Source: Chromera velia
Lineage: Eukaryota > Sar > Chromeraceae
Direction: 5' to 3'
Length of the DNA: 64,000 bases
Assembly: GCA_018398765.1 (NCBI GenBank)
Contig: JAHBMJ010005030.1
Span: 62,001 to 126,000, forward strand
The notes under the pieces: model-generated
What the model was told of the DNA's origin: nothing
The model's input: the letters and a program-made list of their open reading frames with translations, nothing else
The model's database searches: none
Program-made: the position numbers and the translations under genes
In this document: piece by piece, positions 32,758 through 43,831 of the stretch
How the letters are laid out: the number at the start of each line of letters is the position of its first letter
How positions within the stretch are numbered: position 1 is the stretch's first letter

Positions 32758-35187
32758 CTAGCTCTCGAGGAGACGGACAACTCCATCGAGAACAAGCCGG
32801 GAGATGAAGGGTCGCGCCTTCTCTAAAGGAAGCGACTGGCGTACATTCCAGGCAAAAGTGCCAAGTGCTTGAGTTGCAGCCCTGCTGGGCACGCCGTCAA
32901 GACCATGAGTGGGACCCGGACCGATTCCAGACACTCTCTTGAGGCAATCGGTACTTTCTCCCATCACAGTGAAACACGAACACCGGTGCAACAGAGCGAC
33001 TGTGGTCAGGTTTCCAACAATGCGACGCCAGGCGTACGCTTGGCCGAGTGCCAGTGCAGTCATAGAGGGAACATACTGGGGCTTGTCGCAAAGGCTCGTT
33101 TCTGTTGTGTTGGAAGAACATCGATGGTGTGGCCAGAGCCAACTGGCACGGAGACGGAAAACGGGGATAGGGAGGATAGAGAGGCTCTCGTTTTCCCCCC
33201 TCTTCCGCTGCGCAGCCTTCCTGCCTCCTCCAGAGCGAGACCGAGAGGCCCCACCCTTCTCTCTCTGATCTGCAACGGAGAAAAGAGCACTGCGGAAATT
33301 GGCATAAACAGAGTCTGGCTCCAGATGGTAGAATGGAAGGGTTCCCGTCTCCCACAAGCTCTCCAGATACAAATTAACGGCCCCCTTTGGAAGAGCTTCC
33401 ACCCCCCTTTCTGTAGGACACGCTCTCCATCTCCCCTCTTTCTGACGAATCTTCTGCAGACCCAAGATATCGGCAACCATTGCGTCTGCATCGTCATTCC
33501 GAAACCTGGCACCGTATGAAAGTTCAACACGAAAGATGGGGAGAGAAACCCCGACTTCAGGGACGTGCAGCAGTTCTGCAGGTGCTCCTGCTTGCAAAGC
33601 TTCTGAATGCAGGGACCCGGGGAGGATAGTCTTTTCAAGCACAGACGCCCATGGCAGACCGCACTCAAAAACCAAAAACTCCACTTCTTCCCACTCACGC
33701 AAGATCACCCAGCCCCGACGATCCCCAACAGCAAACGTCCACTCAGGTCGCAATTCACAAAGGTATCTGAACGTCCCAATCTGCTGTTTTGTCCAATACG
33801 CGCAAACCTGTGTGGTCATCTGCAGCATCAAAAAGAAATCCTTCACACCCACCAACGCAATGAACTCACGCAGGAGCTCAACTGAACCCCCATTCAGCAA
33901 AACAAAACAAACGGCATCCATTGCATCTCTAATGGCACACCTTTTGAAACGCAAATCAGAGTTATCAACAAACTCCAAGCTTCTTTTCAAATCCTCTGTC
34001 AGACTGCCTTCCTGTGTCCATTCCTTCCACATCAACGCAAACTTCCTAAGAACACCCCCCAAGACATCCGACTCATACAACCCCCTCACAGGGCAGCCCC
34101 CTTCCTTGAAGGAAGAGAGATACATCAAATCTCCACAAAGACACACCAAAACATCCAAAAACCACTCATCAGACAGCCCACCCGTCCACAGTCCGCGCAA
34201 CTTGATTTCCAAGTCACTAAGTCTGGACACATACGCTTTCAACATCCGAAGTGCACTCCCCCCCTCCTCTTGTGACCATGACAATCTGCGTGTGAGGACA
34301 TACCACACGGCAGGTTCTTTGAACTTCCCTGACTCAACGCACGCACTCACGACTGCATCCTCCATTTCTTTCATCAACAACGGATCCACCCCCCTCTCCC
34401 GTGACTTTCTGCAAAGGCTCTCGTGCAGCTCTACAACTTCCTTTGTTGTCGCTACATCCGAACAACTTATCAGACTCCTCCTCGCTCTCTGGGTCATACT
34501 CTGCATGTGCTCCTGCAGGCAGGAACGCAGCCCAGCCACGTCCCCCTCACGAACAAAAGAGGCCAGACGCAGAACGAATCTGGGCCCAGGAACCAGGTCC
34601 TCGAGGTTGAGGCCGAGTGAGTCGAACATGCCTTCCAACTCCCTGAAGTCATCTGAGAGGCCAAACCTAGAAAGGGTTTTCACCAGAGAGGGGAGCGAAT
34701 CTTGCCCCATCTCTGTGAGATGGGCGATGAGGAGGGATACAGGAGGCACGTGGAAGAACTCAGCCACGCGCTTCGCGAAGAACAGAGCGTGGGGGGTCTG
34801 GAGGGCTTTGGCAAGGAGAAGAACGACAAGGGAAGTTGCGGGAATCTGAAACTCTCTAGGGATACGGCTGCTGGGCCTGGCCATCCCAGCCTCGTCCTTT
34901 TCTGAATTTCCCATAGCACTCAGACTCTGGAGGGGTTCCTTCACTCCTCTTCGACGTTTGTCTGCCTCCAGTCCTGCAATCACGTCGTTCAGTCTGTTCG
35001 AAGCTGCGCCACTTTCCGTCTCCTCCAACACGCACTGGAAAGACGTGGAGGTTTTCCCTCCCTTCTGCTCGATGTAGGCTCTACGGAAGTTTCGACACAC
35101 TCGGGCACAAAAGAGAAAGCAATCGTCCATGAATGGCGTGACACGGTCAGCCAGGAGCGAGATGGACGGAGCAAACTTGACGTCCAT
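32758..35187 (-). CDS. Unknown helical protein, long single exon
   Basis: An 809-aa uninterrupted frame starts MDVKFAPSISLLADRV and ends VVRLLES. The whole length has a balanced, globular, leucine-rich helical composition (for example VVLLLAKALQTPHALFFAKR; DAMDAVCFVLLNGG; FFLMLQMTTQV), with regularly spaced Leu/Val helices that could be alpha-solenoid repeats. One basic linker (SRSRSGGGRKAAQRKRGE) sits near residue 680. I do not recognise a family. A splice-acceptor-like sequence (TTTCTAAG) lies directly before the ATG, so an upstream exon is possible. The good composition in only this frame over 2.4 kb supports a genuine gene. Confidence 0.7.
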   Translation of the reverse strand: MDVKFAPSISLLADRVTPFMDDCFLFCARVCRNFRRAYIEQKGGKTSTSFQCVLEETESGAASNRLNDVIAGLEADKRRRGVKEPLQSLSAMGNSEKDEAGMARPSSRIPREFQIPATSLVVLLLAKALQTPHALFFAKRVAEFFHVPPVSLLIAHLTEMGQDSLPSLVKTLSRFGLSDDFRELEGMFDSLGLNLEDLVPGPRFVLRLASFVREGDVAGLRSCLQEHMQSMTQRARRSLISCSDVATTKEVVELHESLCRKSRERGVDPLLMKEMEDAVVSACVESGKFKEPAVWYVLTRRLSWSQEEGGSALRMLKAYVSRLSDLEIKLRGLWTGGLSDEWFLDVLVCLCGDLMYLSSFKEGGCPVRGLYESDVLGGVLRKFALMWKEWTQEGSLTEDLKRSLEFVDNSDLRFKRCAIRDAMDAVCFVLLNGGSVELLREFIALVGVKDFFLMLQMTTQVCAYWTKQQIGTFRYLCELRPEWTFAVGDRRGWVILREWEEVEFLVFECGLPWASVLEKTILPGSLHSEALQAGAPAELLHVPEVGVSLPIFRVELSYGARFRNDDADAMVADILGLQKIRQKEGRWRACPTERGVEALPKGAVNLYLESLWETGTLPFYHLEPDSVYANFRSALFSVADQREKGGASRSRSGGGRKAAQRKRGENESLSILPIPVFRLRASWLWPHHRCSSNTTETSLCDKPQYVPSMTALALGQAYAWRRIVGNLTTVALLHRCSCFTVMGESTDCLKRVSGIGPGPTHGLDGVPSRAATQALGTFAWNVRQSLPLEKARPFISRLVLDGVVRLLES

Positions 35188-36227
35188 CTTAGAAACAGAG
35201 AGATATTATATACAGGAGATAACTCAGAAACAGATGGCAGTGGAATCAAAATGAGATGATCCAGGAGGTATCACAGGCTGCAAGTGCTACGTGCGGAGAT
35301 CCCGATGTGCCTGACTCAGCATTTTTGAAAGAGAGATCGATCACTTCGATGGACACGCAGGAAAGGTCAGGGATGGTCATGCAGGGAGGGCGCGCGCTTT
35401 GCATGCATGGGGAATTTTGCTTCGGGATGTGGCGGGCTGAGTGGCTCCGCGCGCGCGGTTCGCCACCGCGCCGCAGAGCGCGTGGCCGGCCGGGGGGCGC
35501 GGGCGGGCCGGGGCGGCGCATGCATGATCGTTATATAGTGGGGGTGAGACGGCTTCATCTCATGCTCAGGCCTCTTAACATATGAGCCATAATAATCGAG
35601 CCCTAGAATCGAGCCATCTTCTAAATGTTAGTTAGTTCTGACTGCAGCTAATTCGCCTTGGATTCATTCGGGTTTAATGCAAGTATATGTGTGACATAAT
35701 CCCATAGCTGTAATACTCAGAACACTCAGCACTGATGATAATATACTACTACATACTACCTCTATCTACCTCCTTCATATTGCATGTTCAAACTCGAATC
35801 ACATCTAATCACGTCACTCAGTTATACTTGATAGTGATAGATAGTGACTTCGAATAGTTTTAGATTACTTCGGCACCCTTTGGCAACTCACTTGTACGAC
35901 AAAATATAATGTAAGAAACATTTTGATAACAGTTACTTTTAAGTTTTAGATTATAAAAATAATTTAAAGCATGTTACCATATATTACCAATTTCAATGCT
36001 GAGTCATTCAGTTAGTTGTCCAGCATGTATTAGCTAGCAAATACTACTAAGTACTCATTTTTCATTATTTTTCATTCAATTTCAATCTTGGTATATAAGT
36101 ATATTACAGTCTTTAAATAATTCACATTTTTGAGTAAGATGAAACAACATCTTATTAAGTATTTTCAACTTAAGAAAATATGGTTGTGCATATACAGCAT
36201 AAGATTTGGTTGCAAAGTAATTTACTG
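35188..36227. other. Intergenic with GC island then AT-rich DNA
   Basis: 35420-35525 is extremely GC-rich (GCGCGC, GGCCGGCCGGGG), abruptly followed by AT-rich sequence to 36180. No gene or RNA recognised. Confidence 0.5.
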
Positions 36228-37427
36228 TTAGTTTTTTTTATAGAACCCAATGCGCGACTGGGTGCTCTGTGCGTCAAAAGCAGTTGCCAAGCGCTCAATC
36301 GCACACAGCCCCAGCCCCCAAGAATCTTCCTTCGACTCCCGTATCCGAATTTCGCAACTGACCGTCAATCTAAACGGGTCTACCCCGATCTTATAATACA
36401 GATTCGAAAGGGGCACATCAAGAGTCATTGTCGTATCACTGTCACCTCCAACGAGCTCCACCGAAAGTCCTTGCAGCTGCTTCTGTGCTTTGATGATGTC
36501 CGAGCAGTCGGCCACCCACGCTCCGTTTTGAAGTCTCCTCGACTCAAACGGAAGGGCCTTGCTGGACATCAGCGCCCTGACCTCTTCACTTGGGCCCGTG
36601 ATGCAAGACAGGCCGCTGTCCACAATCACCTTCCTTCCTTTCTTCTCCCCCCCCTCTGTGCTAGCCTTTTTTCTCACCTGCAGGAACGATGGTTTCACAT
36701 CTTCCGCTTTGGAAACAGGAGAAGAACTAGCAGGCGAACTAGGACCGGAGACCTGCCACGAGACTTTTCTGATGTAAAGACTCCAGTAGGGTTCCCCAGC
36801 GATGGTGGGGAGCCACACGAAACCCTCAATGCCGTCTCCCCCTACAGCTCTGGACGCTTCTGCAGGCGCGTCGCTTCCGAAGAAGAGGGCGCCGGTCCCC
36901 TTCTTCGCTTTTCCTTTGCCTTTTCCCTTCGCGAAATTGAAGGCCAAAGAAAAGACAGGGGCGTCAATGACCTTCTGCAAAGATAGATAGACGGTGAAGA
37001 AATTTGCAAGAACGTGAAAAGAAAAACCACAGAGCCCGAAACAGAAACTCCCTGACCCCCCAACTCCATTGGCTTAGGACCGAATACTTCTCTTGAGGAG
37101 TGAAACTTCTTAAACGAGGGTAAGTAATTACATTCTTCTCGGATGTGGATGAGCAACGACTCCTCAGACACAGGGTAAGCAATTAGAAAAGAAAAGGCAC
37201 ACAGCAAAAGAACCTGCGGAGGAGTTTAGAGACAAAGGAGGCCATAGTTGCACAGAGACTCACAACGATTGCTCAAGCCAAAGCAAAGCCAGGAGGCCGG
37301 GAGCGCAGGAAGAAAAGAACGAAGGAAGGGAGGGGGGACAGTCGCCCTTCCAAGGCCGGTGTGTCCACTTATTGGGACAAACACACAAAACAACGCACAA
37401 CAGACAACAGACGGAGAGAGAGAGAGA

Positions 37428-37467
<40 letters not shown>

Positions 37468-39536
37468 AGACACACAGAGTTACAGAGGGAACCAGCCAAA
37501 CGGAAGGAGACCTATGCTGTCTGACTAGCTGACCTCTTCTACAAGTTTGTGCCAGAGAGGGGCCACTCCAGCCTCTGCCTCCTCTTTCTTCACAAGAGAC
37601 GGGAGGGACATTCCGGCAACACCTGGTTGATGTAATGGAACAGCAGAGAAACAAACAAACAAAACAAAGAGCGACAGAAACAAGATCAACACACGGCGCT
37701 CAAGGTGAAACTAAGAAAGGAGGCAAAACAGTTTCTCTTTCGCTCAATTTCCGCTGTTGGTTTTGAAAGTAGACTCTTCCTGCCTCTCATTACTTTTTTA
37801 TTTTGTTTTCTTTTCTGGACACATGCTTCAGTTGAAGTCTTTTGACCCGTCATTTCGTATTCTTACATCTTCCAAGTGCACACTTGCGCAGTCACTAGAC
37901 CTTTCAAAAGCCCACAAGCTCAAGCTCTCTCGTCCTCCGTTATTCGCATCTTTGCCCGCTCACTTACTCTGCTGCTCACCATCTTACTTGAATATGGACT
38001 GCCTCCATGTACCCCCTCATCCAATCTCTTACGCACTCTGTCCCCCCTTCTTCTCTCTCCGACCCCACCATCGAAAGGCGACGCCTCATAAGAAGGTCCC
38101 AGCTTGCTGATGTCGTCCACGACCCCGACAGTAAATTTGTTCACCTGAAGCCCCCCTTCTCCCTCCCCCCCCGTCTCCCCAGTCTCTCCAGAGCCCAACT
38201 GCAACACGTCCTCCACCCACGCCCCTGTCACAGAAGTCCCCGCGTACACGACAGAGAAAGGAGTCTCGAGATCCCTCGCCGTGCTGCTCTCAGACTTCTT
38301 GAACGTTCGTTTCTTGCAGGAGGGCTTGGAGGAAGCATTCAGGGCGGCACAAGACTCATCTGACGGCACCCATGTGAGGGCACTTCCTGCAACGGCACAG
38401 GCAGAGTGTTCATCTTCAATCCATGTACGTGAAGCAAAATGGAGACAAGTGAGATGGATCTTTCTTCGGGTCACAGGACAAGTCCCTGTCCAGAGAAACA
38501 CAAAAAGGAAGAGGACAAACAACGTGGAAAGACGAAAAACGTGAAAGAGCACTCTCTGCTGCGACCAGCGCTTTGTGAACCCTGCCAGCATTCTGGGCTT
38601 TTGTATATGTTTCCGCAAAGGCCCTTTCGACAAATCCATTCAGTCTGTTAATCTTTGTGAGGTCTCCTAGAATACCTCCACAAGTGCTCTCAGCGGCTGC
38701 AGCTGTCCCGAAACGGCATGCGTCTATGCTGCGTATGCACTGAAGATGAAACCCGCCCCGTAGGCAGAAAAGGCAGGAAGAGAACAACAACTACAGCGGG
38801 AAACAGATAACATTCCGCATTCCCTTCTTGGCTCACCCGTATCGAAAATGAACGAGGCTTTTTGACCAGGAGTCCCCACAGAGAGTGTCCCAAATAGCTG
38901 TATGCAGAGGAGCATAGGGAAGCGTATACAGTATGAATGGGGATTTCAGGAAGAGTCAGATCAAAGAAGAGATACAGTATGAATGGGAATTTCAGGAAGA
39001 GTCAGATCAAAGAAGAGATACAGTATGAATGGGGATTTGCGGAAGAGTCAGATGAAGAAAGAGAGCTGCATAGAGGGCCGGTTTTTTCAGAGCGTCCTCT
39101 AGCAAACCGTTTGTGGAGCATGCACAGAGAAACAAAGAAGGGCTGCATGCATGCATGCATGCTCATTGCTCACTCCAAGCTAAACTCATCTTTTTGGAAA
39201 GGGGGTCGGCGTACTGAAGTCTTGCAAGCGCACTCACTTTCTGGATGTACATGGGATTTGCGCCAGGCGATGCATACAAGAATTCCTCAAGTGCGATTAT
39301 ACAATCTTTTAATTACTATGCAGTTGGTTGACCTGTTCATTTCTGAAGAGGGTCACGTCCTCCCTGACTCCCTCGAGGAAAGCGTTTTGGGTCGGCATCT
39401 CTTCTTCTTCTTCTGTCTCTTCGGAATCTCCGGCAGTGCTCTGAAGCTCTACCCTGATCAGCCTCTTCGGTTCTTTTGCGGCCACTCTGCAGATGCAGAG
39501 GGAGGAGACGGCAGCAACGGTCAAGAAGGCCTTCAT
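36228..39536 (-). CDS. Secreted pepsin-like aspartic protease
   Basis: Five exons in consistent phase: 39536-39333, 38897-38837, 38386-38069, 37622-37534, 36974-36228; 472 aa. MKAFLTVAAVSSLCICRVAA is a signal peptide, followed by an acidic propeptide (SEETEEEEE). Splicing joins FRNEQ to LFGTLSVGTPGQ and then to FIFDTG plus SALTWVPS, reconstituting the N-lobe catalytic D-T-G motif of family A1. The flap region reads FSVVYAGTSVTG. PFD joins across intron 3 to GVAGMSLPSLV, where pepsins have PFDGILGL. The C-lobe catalytic motif is VIVDSGLSCITGP (D-S-G). Such enzymes act in the endomembrane system or are secreted. A Lys/Gly-rich insertion (GKGKGKAKKG) and the lack of a C-terminal membrane anchor are notable. 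Gene boundaries are well supported by homology; donors include GTCAAC, GTCAGC and GTGGGG. Confidence 0.85.
37409..37463. repeat. (GA)n microsatellite in aspartic protease intron 4
   Basis: Near-perfect GA dinucleotide run; on the gene strand it is a CT tract. Confidence 0.95.
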
Positions 39537-39719
39537 ACTGTCCACTGTTCTTTCTGACGTGACCTCCTTATAACACAAAAGATTGAAGGAGTGAGAGATG
39601 ACTGAGTGGCGTCAACTTGAATCTCTGCAACCTGAGGAGAATGGCAGCAGACAGTTATATACACACAGCTTTCGACCTTTCGAGATGTGTGCGCATCAAT
39701 TGCTTTGCTTCTCTCCTCA

Positions 39720-39745
39720 TGCATGCATGCATGCATGCATGTGTT
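39720..39745. repeat. (TGCA)n palindromic microsatellite
   Basis: ATGCATGCATGCATGCATG run. The same tetramer array recurs near 39145, 40355, 43728 and 49708, mostly beside transposon edges. Confidence 0.8.
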
Positions 39746-39799
39746 GCATGCACGCACGCACGTATCGATGCCTATAGGCAAGATGCATATATATACCCT

Positions 39800-40126
39800 G
39801 GCCCTTGAATTGTGACCAAATGGGCGTATACCATCCTAATGTACCTATAGATAAACACCTGCCAACACCCACTGACTCGCACACAGACAAACACCATGTT
39901 ACGCTTTACTCTTATATTTTGCGCCATTGTCGCACGTCTGTCATCGACGCGCACGCGCGCGATGAGAGCGCTTATACCGCTTTCAGAAAGGGCCCCACCT
40001 GGAGCTGGCCTTTTTTTTTTACCAAAAACAAAAAAGAAAGTGAAAAATAAAAAAGAAAACTATACAGATTCATCCATATAGATTAGTCGATGCAAAGGGT
40101 GGTTGAATGGTCACAATTCAAGGGCC
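39800..40126. mobile_element. Inverted-repeat element with 19-bp perfect arms
   Basis: GGCCCTTGAATTGTGACCA at 39800-39818 is repeated as its exact reverse complement at 40108-40126. TATATA-CC/TGG sequence just outside each arm is partly conserved, so the element may extend about 10 bp further each side. The interior holds a T run and an A-rich segment and no gene. Fits a small non-autonomous DNA element. Confidence 0.65.
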
Positions 40127-40672
40127 AAGGCTTATATACTGGCCCAACACATGCAAGACCAGAGAGACACTATAAAAAGAATATTTTTCTTATCGCCTCT
40201 CCGGGCGTGTATTGGTCCGGTATGCATATAGGTTTGGTTCGTATTTCCATCAATCCTAGTTGCTCTACATAGGCACCCCGCGTGGTTCCTATGCCTGCCC
40301 CTATAGAACTGCCATAAAAATTCCTTCCTGCGAGATGTGTGATGCATATATATATGCATGCATGCATGTATGTATGCATCGCCTCGGGGGGCAGCTCAGC
40401 TCTGCTGAGATCAGCCGAGAGGCCCTGAGATCGCACGCACTCGCATAACGCATTTTTTCATTTTTGAGGGGGGGATCGGTTCTATCTCCATCACGGTCGG
40501 TGTCGCCCGAGTTCTAAAATATGCCTCTCAAGCAACTCGCATGGAGCCATGATCACGTATGTTTTACTTACTTTGCGCATATATGCCCCTCAAGTGTAAC
40601 TCGCATGGAGTTACACATGTATACACATGTATATACGACGCGTGCGGTCCCAAAAAGCATATACTTTGCGCG

Positions 40673-42599
40673 CATGCTGTCTAAACCTTCAGAATGACTG
40701 CCTGCGTTAACCCTAGGCAGCCCTGACGGGCCGCCTGGGGTCTTATGTATAACCTTCCCCAGGCGGTCCTTACGGACCACCTGCGGTACCCTAGGCAGTC
40801 AGGGGGTCTTTCTACATTCTCTCTATAGTATGAAAAACATTAAAAAAAGTTTAAAAATATCTTTATTCTAGGATTTAGTATCTAAACGCAACTTTAAAGA
40901 TTCATTTACCAATGTGGCAGGGGAGATCTCTCTACCAATCTTCCCATCTGACGACAGTCTCCGTACCGCTTCAAGCAGGTGAACTAGTTCAGCCGTCTCA
41001 CCGCTTATGCAGTCTGTGAACAGATTTAAAGCATCTGCTGCCGCTGAACCCCCTTTCTTTGCTTTGTCTGCTGCAACTGTAGTACGGTATAATTTTGATT
41101 GTCAGTGCCCCTTCAAATTCTCCTTCCCCCAATTCTTTGCCCCTTCCCCATTCGACCATACCCCCTTTTTCTTGTCTTCCAATAATTTTTCTGCACACTG
41201 GAACTGTTCATAGAGTGTGCAATGGGCACCGTTGCCGCGCCCATTCTTTGTCGGTCTTAACGCAGCCCAAGGGAAGGCCAAGTGCGGAATCAATCAGTGA
41301 GTTAATCAATGGATGTACAATGATGTGCAATGATGTGCATCTCTAGGGGGTAGCACTATGTTACTGTATAAGGGTGACCCTAAGTTTATACTTTCTCTAA
41401 CAAAAAATCTAGACATGGCAGGCATTTTGTTTATATACCAATCTTTTTTTCTACATTCTAAAGTGCTGATTGGAGCTAACAGACTGCCTTTCCTCCGCCC
41501 ACCTCCCGTCAGCCACCCACCAGCCCCCCGCCAGCCCCCTTCTACCTCCTGCCAACCTCCAACATACCTCCCTGCAGTTTGTTTACGTAGTGACTGTCTT
41601 CTCTACCCACACCTCACTTATCATTCTATCCCCGAGATTGAAGAGCTCCAAACAGAAGACGAGAAGAAAGTGGAGTTAAACATTTGATATCAGCAGAATT
41701 CAGTGATCATGTGCACAGATTTTGTTCATCTTGATGTGCTCTTTTATTAGTTGTATGAAGTCTATCGATCTGGTTCTACTCTTAGTGTTTCTGCTTCCGA
41801 ATTGGCACGCTGTTTGAAGAAATAGAATGACATGAAACATGAAGAAGCAACAGACATAGAGGGATGAGCTTGACTTGTTTTTAGTGTGGGTCACTGAAAG
41901 CCTCAGGTAAGTGTTTATTTTTTTTGGCGGGGATTGACTGTGTTTGGCAGGACGTGGCGGGGCAGGCGTACTGGCAGGAGGTGAAGGTTTATCACAGTCC
42001 ATCCCCGCCATAAAAAGCCCCACCAAATCATGGCAACACTACTTTTGAACAAGAATTTCTCATGAACTAGAAAGCATGAATGGCCCGCCACCATAGAAAT
42101 CAAATCTCCAGTATGTTCTATATCTATAACTTTTATATAGCATAAGTCTAAACTATCATCCTAACTAGTTAGAAAGCCCGCCAAACTAGGGGTACTTATA
42201 ATGTTCATCCTAGTGCTACCCCCTAGTATGCATCTCCAATGATAAGAGTGAGAAGAGACGAAAGTTGAAAGCAACCGTCAACTTAATGTGTATCTATTGG
42301 TATCTATCGCTGATCCTAACGCTGATCACGACCACTGAACAAAAAGTTGTTGCCGGTCTGCATGACCCAGTCGGACCTTTGATACGCGGCATACACATAT
42401 AGATCGCAAAGTCGCGTCGGCACATCCCTCGCGCAAACCTGGTCGGGCACGTGCACTATAGTTCATGATAACAAGGTCGGTGCCTTCGACACCGAAGCCC
42501 CAGGCAGCTCTATATAAACTTAGGCAAAACCACCTGGAGTGGCCTGCCTGCGGCGTACCTGGGGTACTCCAGGCGCCCCAGGCAGGTTTAGACAGCATG
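40673..42599. mobile_element. 1.93-kb element with 15-bp terminal inverted repeats
   Basis: CATGCTGTCTAAACC begins at 40673 and its exact reverse complement ends at 42599. Both subterminal regions are rich in CCTAGG/GCCTGGGG hairpins (40700-40800; 42495-42584). It interrupts the family-F element, so it inserted later. No transposase is visible; short frames are unsupported. It carries a second, internal element at 41343-42226. Confidence 0.65.
41343..42226. mobile_element. 884-bp element with CTAGGGGGTAGCACTA inverted ends
   Basis: The 16-bp end at 41343-41358 matches the reverse complement at 42211-42226 exactly. TGCATCT flanks both sides (preceding the left end, and two bases after the right end), compatible with a 7-8 bp target duplication. 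It is nested inside the 1.93-kb element. It shares the CTAGGGG terminus with the MITE at 17626, so both may use the same transposase type. No intact gene inside. Confidence 0.7.
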
Positions 42600-42946
42600 T
42601 TCACGCATGTTGCCGTGGCCCCCGCCCCATGGCAGCATACAAGACATGCCTAACCCCCCAATGGTGTGCAACGATCAAATATGAACGGACCTCCTAAATA
42701 ACCCTCCGAGGCACTCACCCAACTGGTTAGGTGTATCTCGTACATGTATACAGAAAATTATTTCGCTTTTTTAATTAAGTCACGTGATACACTCTCACAT
42801 TATTCAGTACCTCAGGAAGCCTGCATATGTGGTCGGGGTGAGCTATATCTTACTATATACTATATATAAATATTTGTGTCTGAGATGACTGCGTGGGCAC
42901 CACCTATGCAGAAATTTGCATTTTGGGACCAAATCATGTCCAAATC

Positions 42947-43375
42947 TTATACTAGCTTATAACCAAGTATATAGTGATTTGTGTGCACATAGTTGCCATC
43001 CGGGCCTAACTGGAAGGGACACATAAAAATTTCTCTATATATAAGCCGGCCCCCACAATTACTTTGAAGCTTTTTGAACATCATTTTCCTTCGAAACTCA
43101 AGTTCACTGTACTTTAGTTGAGTTGTATAACTTAATCTGCACACTGCATGATAATTGTTGAATGAATAGTTGGCGGGTTCCCCGTCTCTCTGAATAATGT
43201 CGTATATAGTGTTGTAAAAGAGAAGCATGCATAAAAAGGTATCCTGACATGCGCCGCTCACGATGCCTCGAAAGAGAAGAACTTTTGTATGTGTCCCTCT
43301 TTCGTCGATAATGGGAGTACCCACCACAATAACGTTGGCACGCAGCGCGCGCTTACTCTCGTGTATATGGTGCAT
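42947..43375 (-). CDS. Orphan open frame in transposon-rich DNA
   Basis: A 142-codon frame starts MHHIHESKRALRANVIVV and ends NHYILGYKLV. It has a fairly globular composition for AT-rich DNA. No motif or family recognised and no splice partner found. It may be a remnant of a transposon protein. Confidence 0.25.
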   Translation of the reverse strand: MHHIHESKRALRANVIVVGTPIIDERGTHTKVLLFRGIVSGACQDTFLCMLLFYNTIYDIIQRDGEPANYSFNNYHAVCRLSYTTQLKYSELEFRRKMMFKKLQSNCGGRLIYREIFMCPFQLGPDGNYVHTNHYILGYKLV

Positions 43376-43528
43376 GAGCTTATATATATAGAATTCGATC
43401 AGTTAAGAATTTAATTAATTAATTGTCATGCATCTGACGCAAGCAAGCTTGCGAACGGCCCTGGAAAGTAAGAAAAATGATAACTGCACGATTGACGCAC
43501 GCCGGCCAGTCAACTGCCCCCCCCCCCC

Positions 43529-43529
43529 N
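43529..43529. other. Ambiguous base in C-rich run
   Basis: A single n follows a C run and precedes ACAGG; another C run lies at 43552. This is an assembly or sequencing ambiguity. Confidence 0.99.
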
Positions 43530-43831
43530 ACAGGAAAAGTTGTGGAACCCTCCCCCCCCCCGGGAAAAAAGCCCGGGGGTAAGCGCCCCATCTGACGCAC
43601 GCATGGCGCAAATTCAGCCTTTTGGGGCTGGGTTTTTGCCGAAAGACAGCGTACGTGCATGCGTGCACGCACGTGGGCTGGGGTATTTCTGTTTTCTAAG
43701 TACCCCCCGCTTCGCTTTCCGGGGCCATGCATGCATGCATGCGCAGTCCGATCGAGGGGAATTTGGTTATGCAAAAAACATTGTCGATGGTTTAAGGGCC
43801 TCTCGACTGCGCCGCCAGCTTGTATACAGGG

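Larger units (their letters stand above)
40392..42733 (-). mobile_element. Family-F element, split by a nested insertion
   Basis: 40392-40672 (CTCAGCTCTGCTGAGATCAG ... AAAGCATATACTTTGCG) and 42600-42733 (GGCCCCCGCCCCATGGCAG ... GGCACTCACCCAACTGG) are, in reverse complement, the two halves of the roughly 409-bp element present intact at 49598-50006. The halves are separated by the 1.9-kb inverted-repeat element at 40673-42599. Non-coding; name is a local label. Confidence 0.7.

Noticed and set aside
40800-42500. Transposase gene inside the 1.93-kb element
   Set aside because: Only short frames occur and none shows a transposase motif, so the element is treated as non-autonomous.
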